Origin: CBDBJQ01 sp965206405
GTDB taxonomy: Bacteria; Pseudomonadota; Alphaproteobacteria; UBA8366
Length of the DNA stretch: 64,000 bases
NCBI GenBank assembly: GCA_965206405.1
Contig: CBDBJQ010000006.1
Span: 1,674,001-1,738,000, forward strand
Direction: 5' to 3'
The notes under the pieces were generated by a model. That model saw only the letters and a program-made list of their open reading frames with translations, ran no database searches and was not told the origin of the DNA. A program made the position numbers and the translations under genes. Below are positions 25,986-35,024 of this stretch, piece after piece (position 1 is the first letter of the stretch; each line of letters starts with the position of its first letter).

Positions 25986-26214
25986 GAAGCGACGATCCAT
26001 GCTCATCACAGCCAACCAGCCCTTCGGAGAATGGAATGCAATCTTCCCCGATCCGGCAATGACGCTGGCAGCCGTCGACAGGCTCGTCCACCACGCGACA
26101 ATCTTCGAGATGAACGTGGAAAGCTACCGGCGCAAAGCCGCTGAACACGCCAACGGCCCCGGCCGCCAGGCTCAAGCTCAAAGAGCAACACCGGCAAACA
26201 TCAAACCGGATTGA
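25986..26214 (+). pseudogene. istB: IS21-family IstB C-terminal fragment
   Basis: The frame reads LKRRSMLITANQPFGEWNAI, then FPDPAMTLAAVDRLVHHATI and FEMNVESYRRKAAEH, which is the conserved C-terminus of the IstB ATPase helper of IS21-type transposition. Everything N-terminal, including the Walker motifs, is absent. The fragment begins within 10 bp of the rpn stop codon, so the junction between rpn and the IS21 remnant is abrupt. No istA is present. Confidence 0.85.
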
Positions 26215-26350
26215 CGCTCTGCGACAATCAAAACCCACAAAAACCCTGATTGTGGCGGAAAAGCCCGCCACCATCACAAACGTCGCGACCAAGGATTCTC
26301 ATCCTGATTGACGCGCACCTCTCACCCGGATTGTCGCGCTACACATGCAG
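26215..26350. other. Probable right end of the IS21-type remnant
   Basis: Non-coding stretch with several related motifs (gacaatcaaaac, tgattgtggcgg, ctgattgacgcg, ggattgtcgcgc), consistent with the multiple short terminal repeats of IS21-family ends. It stops where the res fragment begins at 26351. Confidence 0.4.
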
Positions 26351-26874
26351 CGCGGCCCTCGAAAATATCCGCAAGGTGCCGTAGCGCCGGAACCTGCCTT
26401 TGTCGGAAAGCCCAAGCGCTTTCATCGATCAAAATGGCCGACCGAAGCCAGCCAGCGACAAACCCGGCGCGGCCATCAACCTCAATATCGGGATGGAGAC
26501 CGGCACGGGCAGGACCTGTTGTTATATCAAGTCCATTTTCGAGATGAACAAGCTCTATGGCTGGTCCAGGTTCATCATCATGGTGCCGTCGATCGCCATC
26601 CGCGAAGGCGTGGCCAAGTCGCTGGAGATGAAGTCGCTGGAGATGACGGCCGGGCATTTCGTTGAGGGCTACGGCAAGAAGGCGCGGTTCTTCATCTACA
26701 ACTCCAGGAGACTGCACGAGCTGGAGAGCTTTCTTCTGACGCGGGAATCAACGTAATGGTGATCAACGTGCAGGCCTTCAATGGGACGGGTGCCGACAAT
26801 CGCCGTATCCATGAAGAGCTGGACGACTTCCAATCACGGCCGCCCCATCGATGTGATCGCCAGGAACCGGCCGG
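26351..26874 (+). pseudogene. Type III restriction enzyme Res fragment, copy A
   Basis: Contains the helicase motif I region of type III restriction Res subunits: NGRPKPAS, AAINLNIGMETGTGRTCCYI (the Lys of GTGK is Arg), NKLYGWSRFIIMVPSIAIRE and ARFFIYNSRRLHELE. A TAG in frame near 26380, a 15-bp tandem duplication near 26625-26640 and a one-base loss near 26733 break it. At about 26874 it runs directly into IS1380-type sequence. It lacks the N-terminal 60 codons still present in copy B and cannot be functional. Confidence 0.8.
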
Positions 26875-27249
26875 GCCTGGTTGTGGCGCAGGGCGTCGTG
26901 GTCGTTCAGGTCCCCGTAACCCAGGGGCAGGCTGTAGATCCGTTGCCGCAGCATATCCCGCAAACTGTGCTCAACCTTGCCCGCCTGCCGGTCGTCGGAC
27001 AGCCGCCGGGCAAGCGATGCCGTCAATCCCGGCAGGTGATCCGCCCCGCGCAGCAGCAAAACGCCGCCGTTGCCCGTCACATGACCTCCATCGAAGCCGG
27101 TGGCTACCCGGCGTTTACGACAGGCTGAAAATTCCAGCTGATCGGGGGTACAATCTGTCACCGCTGAATCCTTGCGCTTGATCATTTCAAGTAACTGAAT
27201 CATAACACGAATACGGGATTTAGCGGTACCTGTTCATGAAATATTCGGG
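26875..27249 (-). pseudogene. IS1380-family transposase N-terminal remnant, copy A
   Basis: From ATG 27203 the minus strand encodes MIQLLEMIKRKDSAVTDCTP and continues GFDGGHVTGNGGVLLLRGAD to about residue 110, nearly identical to the N-terminus of the full transposase at 50257. The remaining two-thirds is missing. The right IS end (to 27249) is intact, with the same 46-bp distance from the start codon to the IS end as in the full element. Confidence 0.88.
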
Positions 27250-27275
27250 CTAGGCCGTATTTCCTGCCGCCCGAC

Positions 27276-27317
27276 GCACCCAAAGCCGAGCACCCAAAGC
27301 CGAGCACCCGAAGTCAG
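27276..27317. repeat. Three 14-bp tandem repeats
   Basis: gcacccaaagccga occurs at 27276-27289 and 27290-27303, with a diverged third copy at 27304-27317. They lie between the IS end and the stop of the EamA transporter gene. Confidence 0.85.
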
Positions 27318-27327
27318 CGCCCCGAAA

Positions 27328-28281
27328 CTAGCGTCTTGGAGATGTTACGCGGGATGTGCCTGGCCGCATGAGTCGTCGCCGTTCCCGATAGTAGGTGTAC
27401 AGCCCGGAACCGACGACGATCGAACCCCCGAGCCAAGTCAGCAGATCGGGAAAATCTCCGAACAACCAGAAACCCAGTGCGGTGGCTCCCAGAATTTCGA
27501 GATATTGGAACGGCGCCAGCACGGCTGCCTCGGCGTGGCGAAACGCGAACACAATCATCAGATGTCCGACGGTGGCAATCACGCCCGACAGGATTAACAG
27601 GCTCCATTCATAAAAATTTGGCCAGACCGGATCGGCCAGCGGAATCTCAGTCACGGTCCCGGCGAGCAAAAAGAAGCTCATGAAAACCAGCCCGGATATT
27701 CCGGCCAGCCACTGCATGAGAACCGGATCTTCGCCGCGCAGCGCCAGAAGACGGGTCAGGATCAGGTAAGCGGCGAAGCACAAGGCCGCCCCGAGCGGAA
27801 GCAGCGACACCAGACCGAACAGACCGTAGCTGGGGCGCACGATAATCAGGGCGCCGCAGAACCCGGCAATCGCTGCGAGAATACGGCGCCAGCCGATCTG
27901 TTCACCGAGGAATATCACCGAAAGCAGGGCCACGAGCAGCGGCTCCACGAAGAAAAGCGCGATGACGTCCGCCAGCGGCATCCATTTGACCGCCTCGAAG
28001 ATCAGGACCGTGGTGACGGCCAGGAGAAATCCTCTCAGGCACTGCAGCAACAGGTGACGCGGCCGGTTTCGCCTGGTTACGGTGATGATAAAGGGTGCCA
28101 GCAGCAAGCACTGGACGAGAAAGCGCGTCCAGGCGACCTGCCCGGCCGGGATCGAGGCCGAGAGCAGCTTGGCAATCGCATCGATGGACGGAATGCACAG
28201 AGCGGCTACTGCCATCAGGATAAGGGCCAGTTCCGTCTTCTGGCCGAAAGCTGGCACTCTTGAGCTGAACGGGAAGCGCAT
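27328..28281 (-). CDS. EamA/DMT-family transporter
   Basis: I choose the ATG at 28281 (MRFPFSSRVPAFGQKTELAL), giving 317 residues, the usual size for a ten-helix drug/metabolite transporter. A longer frame to 28416 would add a hydrophilic, non-conserved extension. Hydrophobic segments alternate throughout (LALILMAVAALCIPSIDAIA; TVLIFEAVKWMPLADVIALF; VEPLLVALLSVIFLGE). The two EamA halves are visible, each with the EPxxxxxxxxxxLGE type of motif (FFVEPLLVALLSVIFLGEQI; FQYLEILGATALGFWLFGDF). Probably exports or imports a small metabolite across the inner membrane. The substrate cannot be told. Confidence 0.88.
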   Translation of the reverse strand: MRFPFSSRVPAFGQKTELALILMAVAALCIPSIDAIAKLLSASIPAGQVAWTRFLVQCLLLAPFIITVTRRNRPRHLLLQCLRGFLLAVTTVLIFEAVKWMPLADVIALFFVEPLLVALLSVIFLGEQIGWRRILAAIAGFCGALIIVRPSYGLFGLVSLLPLGAALCFAAYLILTRLLALRGEDPVLMQWLAGISGLVFMSFFLLAGTVTEIPLADPVWPNFYEWSLLILSGVIATVGHLMIVFAFRHAEAAVLAPFQYLEILGATALGFWLFGDFPDLLTWLGGSIVVGSGLYTYYRERRRLMRPGTSRVTSPRR

Positions 28282-28495
28282 GTCCCGGAGTGTCGTTTCG
28301 CCCACTTGTAAATCCAAGCGGAAATTTCTCCGAGCAGGAAATTCCCGAATTATCAAAAAAAGAGTACCGACAAGAGATCGTTCAACAACGCGGCACTCAC
28401 CTGTCTGGAGTGTCAATTCATCGGGCGGACGCTAAATATCCTGAGGCGGGAAATCGCTGATGGCCCGCCGTTGTTTGCTGTCTGGGAGGCCTGAA

Positions 28496-28813
28496 ATGGC
28501 GTTGTACGAACTGCGTACCTACACGGTTGCTGTTGGAAAGATGGGTGACGTCGTCAATCTCTATCGCGACGAAGGATGGCCGGCCCTCTCGAAACACGCC
28601 GACAAGCTCTGTGGCTATTTCACCGGCGATATCGGCGCTATGAATACGCTGACTCACCTCTGGAAGTTCGAGGATGACGCCGATCGGCGGGCGCACTGGG
28701 ATCGGGTTTTTGCCGACGATGAATTCATGGCCTTTGCGGCGAAACTTCGCCCGATGCTGCTGAAACAGGAAAACAAGCTGATGTTCGATGCGCCCTGGGG
28801 ACCGCATCCCTGA
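28496..28813 (+). CDS. NIPSNAP-family protein
   Basis: Encodes 105 residues from ATG 28496 (MALYELRTYTVAVGKMGDVV) after a tgggaggcctg ribosome-binding site; an in-frame ATG 36 bp upstream lacks one. The opening ELRTYTV and the mid-protein HLWKFEDDADRRAHW match the NIPSNAP domain, a dimeric alpha/beta-barrel fold of unknown or diverse function, common beside acyl-CoA and monooxygenase genes. A second member is at 62446-62769. Divergent from the EamA gene. Confidence 0.88.
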   Translation: MALYELRTYTVAVGKMGDVVNLYRDEGWPALSKHADKLCGYFTGDIGAMNTLTHLWKFEDDADRRAHWDRVFADDEFMAFAAKLRPMLLKQENKLMFDAPWGPHP

Positions 28814-29121
28814 CGCCTCGACCCGGAAGCAGGCCCAGTGGATGAAGTAGATCCGGTGGACCCGCTGCATTCTTTGCGTCAGAGAGCAACCCCGGCACAA
28901 AACACAGATATGCAATATGCAGATATGCGACCGCAAACTTCAGAGAGCCTGCAATGATCACCAAAAACAGCCTGGCATCGCCGCTGTTCCGGATGCGGGC
29001 GATTGCCCCGCAAAAGAGAAAGGGCCTCTACAAGTGCCGCCCCAAGCATCCGGGCGGCGCTTTTGATTCCGGGGCTGGTATTGCCGGGGGCTGATGTGTC
29101 GGGGCTGTTCGCCTTCAGCCG
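28814..29121. other. Intergenic region, possible 46-codon ORF
   Basis: No recognisable gene. A short plus-strand frame from ATG 28954 (MITKNSLASPLFRMRAIAPQ, 46 residues, basic) has a modest gagagcc ribosome-binding site, but I see no homology. It lies between converging gene ends, where such frames are often chance. Confidence 0.3.
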
Positions 29122-30300
29122 CTAGCCGGTGACGCCGCTGAAGGCGAGCAGTCCCGTTTCCAGATCAAGGCGCTGGACGAGGCGGCGGCCGACGAGATTG
29201 CGCAGGGTTTCCGTGGTTCCGCCACCGAGACTCCCGTAGCGCACGCCCCGGTAGTTGCGGGACACCAGAAACTCGTCAGTGAAACCGTAACCGCCGTGCA
29301 CCTGCACTCCCTGGCTGCACACCTCGATCGACATCTCGTTGACATAGATCTTCGCCATCGCCGCGAGCACCGGATCGGGAAACGGATCGGCGCTGGCAGC
29401 GGCCCTGTATAGGAGGCTGCGTCCGGCCTCGATGTGGGTTGCCATGTCGGCGGCCTTCCACTGCATGCCCTGGAACTCGCCGATCGGCTGTCCGAAAGCC
29501 TGGCGGTCGCGCATGTACCGGACTGATTCCTCGAGCGAGGATTCCGCCATCCCGAGACAGATCGCGGGATTGAGGCAGCGCTGGGTGTTGAAGGCATCCA
29601 TCAGGACACGCAGGGAATCGCTCTCGAGAAGCAGATGTTCGCGCGGCAGTTCGACATTCTCGAACCGAACATCGGAAAGATACTCGCCACCCATGGTGTG
29701 GTAGGCGCGGTTGTACTCGAGGCCCACAGTACCCTGCTCGGCAAGCACGCAGCCGATCCCGGCCGCGCCGGCAACGCCATTGATCCGGGTGAAGATGACG
29801 AAGAGATGCGCCTCGGGCGCGCGACTGATCAGCGTCTTGGCGCCGTTGAGGACAACGGTGCCGTCATCCCGCAACTCGGCGTTGGTGCGCATGCGGGGAA
29901 GATCGGTTCCGGCATCGGGCTCAGTCATGCAGATCGAGAGGATGCACTCGCCCGTAGCGATGCGCGGAAGCCACTTGTCGCGCAGAGAATCGGGGGCGAA
30001 GGTGGAGATGATCCGGCACTGGACCCCGACTTCGCCAAGCACCGCCATGGCCGTGACATAGCAACCCTTGGCAATGTCCTCGAGAACCAGAACCGTATCC
30101 AGGACCGAGGCGCCCATCCCGCCATGCTCCTCGGGCACGGTCATGCCGAGTACGCCGGCCTCGGCGAGAGCCTCCATGCAAGGGTAGGGAAAGGTTCCGT
30201 CGAGCCAGTCCCGCGACCGGGGCGCGATCACATCCCGACGGATTCGGCCGACGGTATCAAGTATTTGGCGCTGATCATTAGTCAGCCCAAACGCCATCAT
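29122..30300 (-). CDS. Acyl-CoA dehydrogenase, atypical active site
   Basis: Encodes 392 residues from ATG 30300 (a second ATG is at 30297). Family segments in order: GVLGMTVPEEHGGMGASVLD (about residues 49-68), CILSICMTEPDAGTDLPRMR (about 118-137), VVLNGAKTLISRAPEAHLFV, RYMRDRQAFGQPIGEFQGMQ (about 272-291) and VQVHGGYGFTDEFLVSRNYR (about 335-354). The C-terminal region normally containing the catalytic Glu (YEGTxE) reads YGSLGGGTTETLRNL, so the Glu is replaced. A base elsewhere, as in isovaleryl-CoA dehydrogenase, or a non-standard reaction is possible. It stands alone, convergent with nothing, 60 bp downstream of the BCCT gene. Confidence 0.9.
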   Translation of the reverse strand: MMAFGLTNDQRQILDTVGRIRRDVIAPRSRDWLDGTFPYPCMEALAEAGVLGMTVPEEHGGMGASVLDTVLVLEDIAKGCYVTAMAVLGEVGVQCRIISTFAPDSLRDKWLPRIATGECILSICMTEPDAGTDLPRMRTNAELRDDGTVVLNGAKTLISRAPEAHLFVIFTRINGVAGAAGIGCVLAEQGTVGLEYNRAYHTMGGEYLSDVRFENVELPREHLLLESDSLRVLMDAFNTQRCLNPAICLGMAESSLEESVRYMRDRQAFGQPIGEFQGMQWKAADMATHIEAGRSLLYRAAASADPFPDPVLAAMAKIYVNEMSIEVCSQGVQVHGGYGFTDEFLVSRNYRGVRYGSLGGGTTETLRNLVGRRLVQRLDLETGLLAFSGVTG

Positions 30301-30360
30301 AGGCCGGCGTTCCGCTGGGCCGTCATCCCGTCTCCCCGCCGCAAGGCAGAGAGATCTGTG

Positions 30361-32004
30361 TCAGTCTCCAGCAGCAGTAGCGGCCGCCGGTTGCGTGCTC
30401 ACGGTCACCGCCGAACTGTCTTCGTTCAACGATCGCAAGAGCCCGTAAGCCATCAGGATCATGATGATCGAGATCGGCATGGCTGCCGCAATTGACGCTG
30501 TCTGCAGGGCCGTAAGACCACCCAGCCACAGCAGCAACCCGGCCACGACACCTTCGCCCATTCCCCAGACGATCCGGAAACGTTGCGGCGGATTGTCGTC
30601 ACCCATGGAGAGCATGGTGGTAATCACCAGGGTTCCGGAATCCGAGGAGGTGATGAACCAGGTCGCCAGCAGGATCGTCGCCAGCGCTGACACGGCCCAT
30701 GACAGGGCCGAAATGTCGGTCATGCGTTCGATGGTGCCGTACAGGGCCGCAGGCAGGTTCCATGCCCGGACCAGATCGACGATCCCGGCTGTGCCCACGC
30801 CACCAGCGGCGTTCAGTTCGAGCCAGATCGCGTTACCGCCGAACATGCAGAGCCAGAAGAAGGAGATGGTTGTAGGCACGAACATGACCCCGACCATGAA
30901 CTCCCGGATCGTCCGGCCGCGACTGATCCTCGCGATGAACATGCCGACGAAAGGCGCCCAGGAAATCCACCAGCCCCAGTAGAAGATGGTCCAGCCACCC
31001 TGCCAAGCGCTGTGCTGCTCGGTGCCTGCCGTCCAGAACCCGAGCGGAATGAAGTTCCAGATGTAGTCGCCAAGCGAGGTCACGAAGAAGCCCATGAGCC
31101 ACTTGAACGGGCCTGCAAACAGGAAGAAAGCCAGTAGGACGATGGACAGCCATATGTTCCACTCGGAGATGATCCGGATTCCTTTGCCAACGCCGGAGAC
31201 CGCCGAGAGGGTGGCGATAACGGAGATGACCCCGATCAAGATGATCTGGGTTGTAAGACCCGGGTCGACGCCAAACAGCACGTTGAGACCTGCTGCCATC
31301 TGCTGGACGCCCAGACCGAGGGAAGTCGCGACACCGAAGACCGTGCCGAAGACCGCCAGAAGATCGACGGCATGCCCGATCGGGCCATAGATCCTCTCGC
31401 CGATGATCGGGTAGAGCGCCGAGCGAAGCGTCAGAGGAAGCTTCTTGCGGAATCCGAAATAGGCCAGACACAGACCAACAAGGACGTAGATGGCCCAGGC
31501 ATGGAATCCCCAATGAAAGTAGGTGATCCGCATGGAATGGACGGCGCGACTCAGATCCATGCTGGTCGCGCCGGCAAGGTCTGCCTGCGGATTGTTCGGG
31601 TAGCCGAAAGCGCCGGAGTTGTCGAAATAGAACATCGGCTCAGCAACCCCGAAAAACAGGATGCCAATTCCGACCCCGGCCGAGAACAGCATCGCGAACC
31701 AAGAAAAGTTGCTGAATTCCGGTCTGGCGTCATCATTGCCGAGGCGGATCGAACCGTGACGCGAGCACATCACGTACAGGCAAATTACCAGGATGCCCAC
31801 GACCAGCAGGATGTAGTACCAGCTCAGAGTCACCTCGAGCCAACCGCGGACCGCCGAATACACAGCGTTGGCAAACTCGACATTGAGCACCGTGAAGATC
31901 ACGAATGCGAGAACCATGCCTTTGGCCGCTAGGCCCATGCCCGTGTGCAGACCGCGCATCGGGCCGGATTGTGCCACCAGGCCGCTATTAGGATTTTGCG
32001 ACAT
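30361..32004 (-). CDS. BCCT-family transporter (betaine/choline/carnitine)
   Basis: Encodes 547 residues from ATG 32004 (MSQNPNSGLVAQSGPMRGLH). About twelve membrane segments are visible. The BCCT signature WTIFYWGWWISWAPFVGMFI (about residues 340-359), followed by ARISRGRTIREF, is unmistakable and carries the Trp-rich substrate path. GVGIGILFFGVAEPMFYF (about 110) is the Gly-rich TM3 that in many members binds substrate with Na+ or H+. It should import a quaternary ammonium or related zwitterion, such as betaine or carnitine. The C-terminal tail is short, arguing against strong osmotic regulation. Confidence 0.94.
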   Translation of the reverse strand: MSQNPNSGLVAQSGPMRGLHTGMGLAAKGMVLAFVIFTVLNVEFANAVYSAVRGWLEVTLSWYYILLVVGILVICLYVMCSRHGSIRLGNDDARPEFSNFSWFAMLFSAGVGIGILFFGVAEPMFYFDNSGAFGYPNNPQADLAGATSMDLSRAVHSMRITYFHWGFHAWAIYVLVGLCLAYFGFRKKLPLTLRSALYPIIGERIYGPIGHAVDLLAVFGTVFGVATSLGLGVQQMAAGLNVLFGVDPGLTTQIILIGVISVIATLSAVSGVGKGIRIISEWNIWLSIVLLAFFLFAGPFKWLMGFFVTSLGDYIWNFIPLGFWTAGTEQHSAWQGGWTIFYWGWWISWAPFVGMFIARISRGRTIREFMVGVMFVPTTISFFWLCMFGGNAIWLELNAAGGVGTAGIVDLVRAWNLPAALYGTIERMTDISALSWAVSALATILLATWFITSSDSGTLVITTMLSMGDDNPPQRFRIVWGMGEGVVAGLLLWLGGLTALQTASIAAAMPISIIMILMAYGLLRSLNEDSSAVTVSTQPAAATAAGD

Positions 32005-32215
32005 CGTATGTCTCCGTAATATCTCGTTATGAAGCACTCTTGCGGCGCAGACGACCGTAAAAGTTCGACACCCAGGAACAGATTGGCCCAAGAAAAGCCA
32101 CCACTGCAAGAAAAATATGCAACCCGTCCAAAATACCTTTCAGCACATGTTATGGTGTTTTAGGAAGCGCGACCCACTAAATAAAGGGCTGTGATCACTT
32201 GAAAGAAAGAAGAAA

Positions 32216-33007
32216 ATGACACAGAGACTCGAAGGAATCCGGGCGGTGATTACCGGCGGAGCGGGGGCCATAGGGCAGGCCACGGCCCGCGCTTTTCTCG
32301 ACGAAGGAGCGTCCGTTTTTCTCCTGGATCTGCACCAGGACGCCATCGATTCGGCACTCGGCGATCTGGCCTCCTCCAACCGACCCGACGACCGGGCCGC
32401 AGGGCACGCCGCTGACGTTACCTCTTCGACTGCGGTCCGCGAGGCGATGGCTGCCGCCGCTGCCACGATGAGCGGGGTCGATACTTTGATAAACAACGCC
32501 GGCCTCCCCGCGCGCGGCGCACTCGTCGATATCTCGGAAGAAGAGATCGACCGCCAGCTCGCGGTCAACGTCAAGGGCGTGATGCTGTGCGCCCAGGCAG
32601 CGATCCCGATAATCCTCGAGTCCGGCGGTGGTTCGATCACCAGCACGTCGTCCCAGGCCGGCAAACGCGGCTGGCCCAAACTTTCGGTCTACAGCGCGGC
32701 CAAGGCCGCGGTTCTCGGATTCACCCGCGCGATGGCGGTCGAGCTGGCGCCCGAAATCCGCGTCAATGCGATCTGCCCGGGACACATCCGCGACGTCGGC
32801 ATGGCGTGGCAGGGTTTCGAGCAACGGCTGGCAAAAGCGCAGACAGTGGAGGCGTTCGGCGAGGCCTTCGCCCGCGAATACATCCCGCTCCAGCGGCTCC
32901 AAGGCGCCGAGGATATCGCCGCCGGTTTCGTCTACCTATCCTCGCCCGAAGCAAGGGAGATCACCGGCGCCGCCCTCAACATCGGCGGCGGGGTGGCGAT
33001 GGATTGA
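32216..33007 (+). CDS. SDR family oxidoreductase
   Basis: Encodes 263 residues with an aaagaaagaagaaa ribosome-binding site before ATG 32216. Classical SDR motifs: TGGAGAIGQATA (residues 13-24), the acidic residue ending strand 2 in LLDLHQDAI (NAD-type), LINNAGLPARG (about 91-101), SSTS/SSQ region and the YSAAK pair (about 158-162). The C-terminus ITGAALNIGGGVAMD is usual. Divergent from the BCCT gene, with 211 bp between them that presumably hold both promoters. The substrate is unknown. Confidence 0.88.
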   Translation: MTQRLEGIRAVITGGAGAIGQATARAFLDEGASVFLLDLHQDAIDSALGDLASSNRPDDRAAGHAADVTSSTAVREAMAAAAATMSGVDTLINNAGLPARGALVDISEEEIDRQLAVNVKGVMLCAQAAIPIILESGGGSITSTSSQAGKRGWPKLSVYSAAKAAVLGFTRAMAVELAPEIRVNAICPGHIRDVGMAWQGFEQRLAKAQTVEAFGEAFAREYIPLQRLQGAEDIAAGFVYLSSPEAREITGAALNIGGGVAMD

Positions 33008-33064
33008 AGTGTCGTAAGGCGGGGCGCTAAAGGCGCCGGCCGCGCACCACTCCGGGTGCCTGCC

Positions 33065-34741
33065 CTACTGCTGCTTCAGCCTAGCCCAGCTGTCGCGCAG
33101 GGTGATCGTGCGGTTGAACACGGGCGCTGCATACATCCCTTGCGGATCGGCGCAGAAATATCCGAGGCGCTCGAACTGGAGCGTCTCCCCTGGCGACACC
33201 CCGGCCAGCGCTGATTCCAGCATGCAGCCCTGCAGGATTTCCACCGAATCCGGGTTCAGATCGTCGAACAGATCGCCATCGACGCCGGGATGCTCGGCAG
33301 TAAACAGCCGGTCATAAAGACGCACTTCCGCCTCCACGGCATGCGCAGCGGAGACCCAGTGCAGGGTGCTCTTGACCTTGCGTCCGTCGGGTGCGTCACC
33401 GCCCCGGGTTTCGGGATCGTAGACGCAGCGCAGTTCCGTTATCTCGCCCTTTGAATCCCGAACCACCTCGCGGCAGGTGATGAAGTAGGCATAGCGCAGC
33501 CGCACCTCTCGGCCGGGTGCGAGGCGGAAGAACTTGCGCGGCGGGTTCTCCATGAAATCGTCGCGCTCGATCCAAATTTCGCGGGAGAACGACACCTTCC
33601 GCGTCCCGGCCGAGGCATCATCAGGGTTGTTGACCGCTTCAAGTTCCTCGCTCGCACCCTCGGGGTAGTTCTCGATAACGACCCGGAGCGGCCGCAGCAC
33701 GGCCATGCGGCGCGAGGCCGTCCGGTTGAGCATCTCCCGCAGGCAGTGATCGAACAGCGCCATTTCGACAGTGCTCTCGGACTTGGTGAGTCCGACCCGG
33801 GATATGAAATCCTGGATCGCCTCGGGAGGCACGCCCCGGCGCCGCAACCCCGAAAGCGTCGGCATCCGTGGATCGTCCCACCCCGCAACCCGTCCTTCCT
33901 CGACAAGCCGGAAGAGGTTGCGCTTGGACAGTACGGTATGGCCGATGTTGAGGCGCGAAAACTCGTACTGGCGCGGTTGCGCCGGCACCGGAAGATTGTC
34001 GAGGAGCCAGTCATAGAGCGGCCTGTGATCCTCGAACTCGAGGGTGCACAGCGAATGGGTCACACCCTCGATTGCATCCGACTGGCCGTGCGCGAAGTCG
34101 TAGGTCGGATAGATGTGCCAGTTATCTCCAGTCCGCGGATGCGGTTCGTCGACGATCCGGTAGAGCACCGGATCGCGCAGATTGATGTTGCCTGCCGCCA
34201 TGTCGATCTTCGCCCGCAGAACCCGCTCGCCGGCCGCAAACTCGCCGCCCCGCATACGCGCGAACAGGTCCGCGTTCTCCCGCGGCGTGCGGTCGCGGAA
34301 CGGACTGTCGGTACCAGGTTCGGTGAGCGTACCGCGACGGGTGCGGATTTCATCGGCAGGCTGGTCGTCGACATAAGCCTTGCCTACGGCGATCAGCGCT
34401 TCCGCCCATTCACAGAGCCGCTCGAAGTAATCCGAGGCGTAGCACCCCTCGCCCTGCCAGTCGAAGCCGAGCCAGCGCACATCCTCCCGGATGGCGTCGA
34501 TGTATTCGTGTTCCTCTCTGGCCGGGTTGGTGTCGTCGAAGCGAAGGTTGCAGTGTCCACCGAACTCCCCGGCGATGCCGAAATTCAGGCAGATCGACTT
34601 GGCGTGGCCGAGATGGAGATACCCGTTCGGCTCCGGTGGAAAGCGGGTGACGACCGCACTGACTCGGCCCGAGTCGATGTCACTGGCGACGATTTCGCGG
34701 ATGAAATCCTGTCCCGTCGCGTCGCTTCGGTGGTCGGTCAT
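33065..34741 (-). CDS. glnS: Glutaminyl-tRNA synthetase
   Basis: Encodes 558 residues from ATG 34741 (MTDHRSDATGQDFIREIVAS), the normal GlnRS length; upstream in-frame codons are not conserved. It charges tRNA-Gln with glutamine. Class I motifs are present: HIGH as HLGH in FPPEPNGYLHLGHAKSI (residues 34-50) and the KMSKS-equivalent VLSKRNLFRLV (about 275). RFDDTNPAREEHEYIDAIRE and the two C-terminal anticodon-binding barrels (KFFRLAPGREVRLRYAYFIT) follow. GlnRS is patchily distributed outside gamma- and betaproteobacteria; many alphaproteobacteria use GatCAB instead. Confidence 0.97.
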   Translation of the reverse strand: MTDHRSDATGQDFIREIVASDIDSGRVSAVVTRFPPEPNGYLHLGHAKSICLNFGIAGEFGGHCNLRFDDTNPAREEHEYIDAIREDVRWLGFDWQGEGCYASDYFERLCEWAEALIAVGKAYVDDQPADEIRTRRGTLTEPGTDSPFRDRTPRENADLFARMRGGEFAAGERVLRAKIDMAAGNINLRDPVLYRIVDEPHPRTGDNWHIYPTYDFAHGQSDAIEGVTHSLCTLEFEDHRPLYDWLLDNLPVPAQPRQYEFSRLNIGHTVLSKRNLFRLVEEGRVAGWDDPRMPTLSGLRRRGVPPEAIQDFISRVGLTKSESTVEMALFDHCLREMLNRTASRRMAVLRPLRVVIENYPEGASEELEAVNNPDDASAGTRKVSFSREIWIERDDFMENPPRKFFRLAPGREVRLRYAYFITCREVVRDSKGEITELRCVYDPETRGGDAPDGRKVKSTLHWVSAAHAVEAEVRLYDRLFTAEHPGVDGDLFDDLNPDSVEILQGCMLESALAGVSPGETLQFERLGYFCADPQGMYAAPVFNRTITLRDSWARLKQQ

Positions 34742-35024
34742 CGGCCTGGTTCTGTCCGTATTCGGGCTACGTAGACTCGCTAATATCTGACAAAACAGAG
34801 GAGAAAATGCTTCGTCGGGTCCGCGCGAACGGCGGCAATTCCTAGCCGACAAAACACCGCGCCGCAACCGCGCCGCAACCGCCCCACAACTACCCCACAA
34901 TCGCGACACAGGCAGTCAAACCCGTCTCTGCACGAGCCTAGGCATTCCGCTGCCCTGCCCCCCGACGCCCTCTGGCTCATCCTGGCCTCTGCGCTTGCCG
35001 CCGGTGGCAACCCTCGGCACAATA
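34742..35024. other. Intergenic region between glnS and MFS gene
   Basis: No gene seen. It contains short imperfect repeats of ccgcaaccg and ccccacaa around 34860-34910. It must hold the divergent promoters of glnS and the MFS gene, but no clear boxes stand out. Confidence 0.4.

Larger units (their letters stand above)
24758..27249. mobile_element. Segment bounded by IS1380-type ends and carrying rpn
   Basis: The left edge (24758-24783) equals the first 26 bp of the left end of the full IS1380-type element at 48700. The right edge (to 27249) equals that element's right end, with terminal sequence CCCGRATATTTCATGAA in inverted orientation. Both edges are flanked by CTAG (24754-24757 and 27250-27253), as would be left by a 4-bp target duplication. 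Inside, in order, are an rpn gene, the 3' end of istB with IS21-like end repeats, a type III res fragment and the 3' end of the IS1380 element. Whether the segment moved as a unit is inference. Nested insertion and deletion could produce the same picture. Confidence 0.6.
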
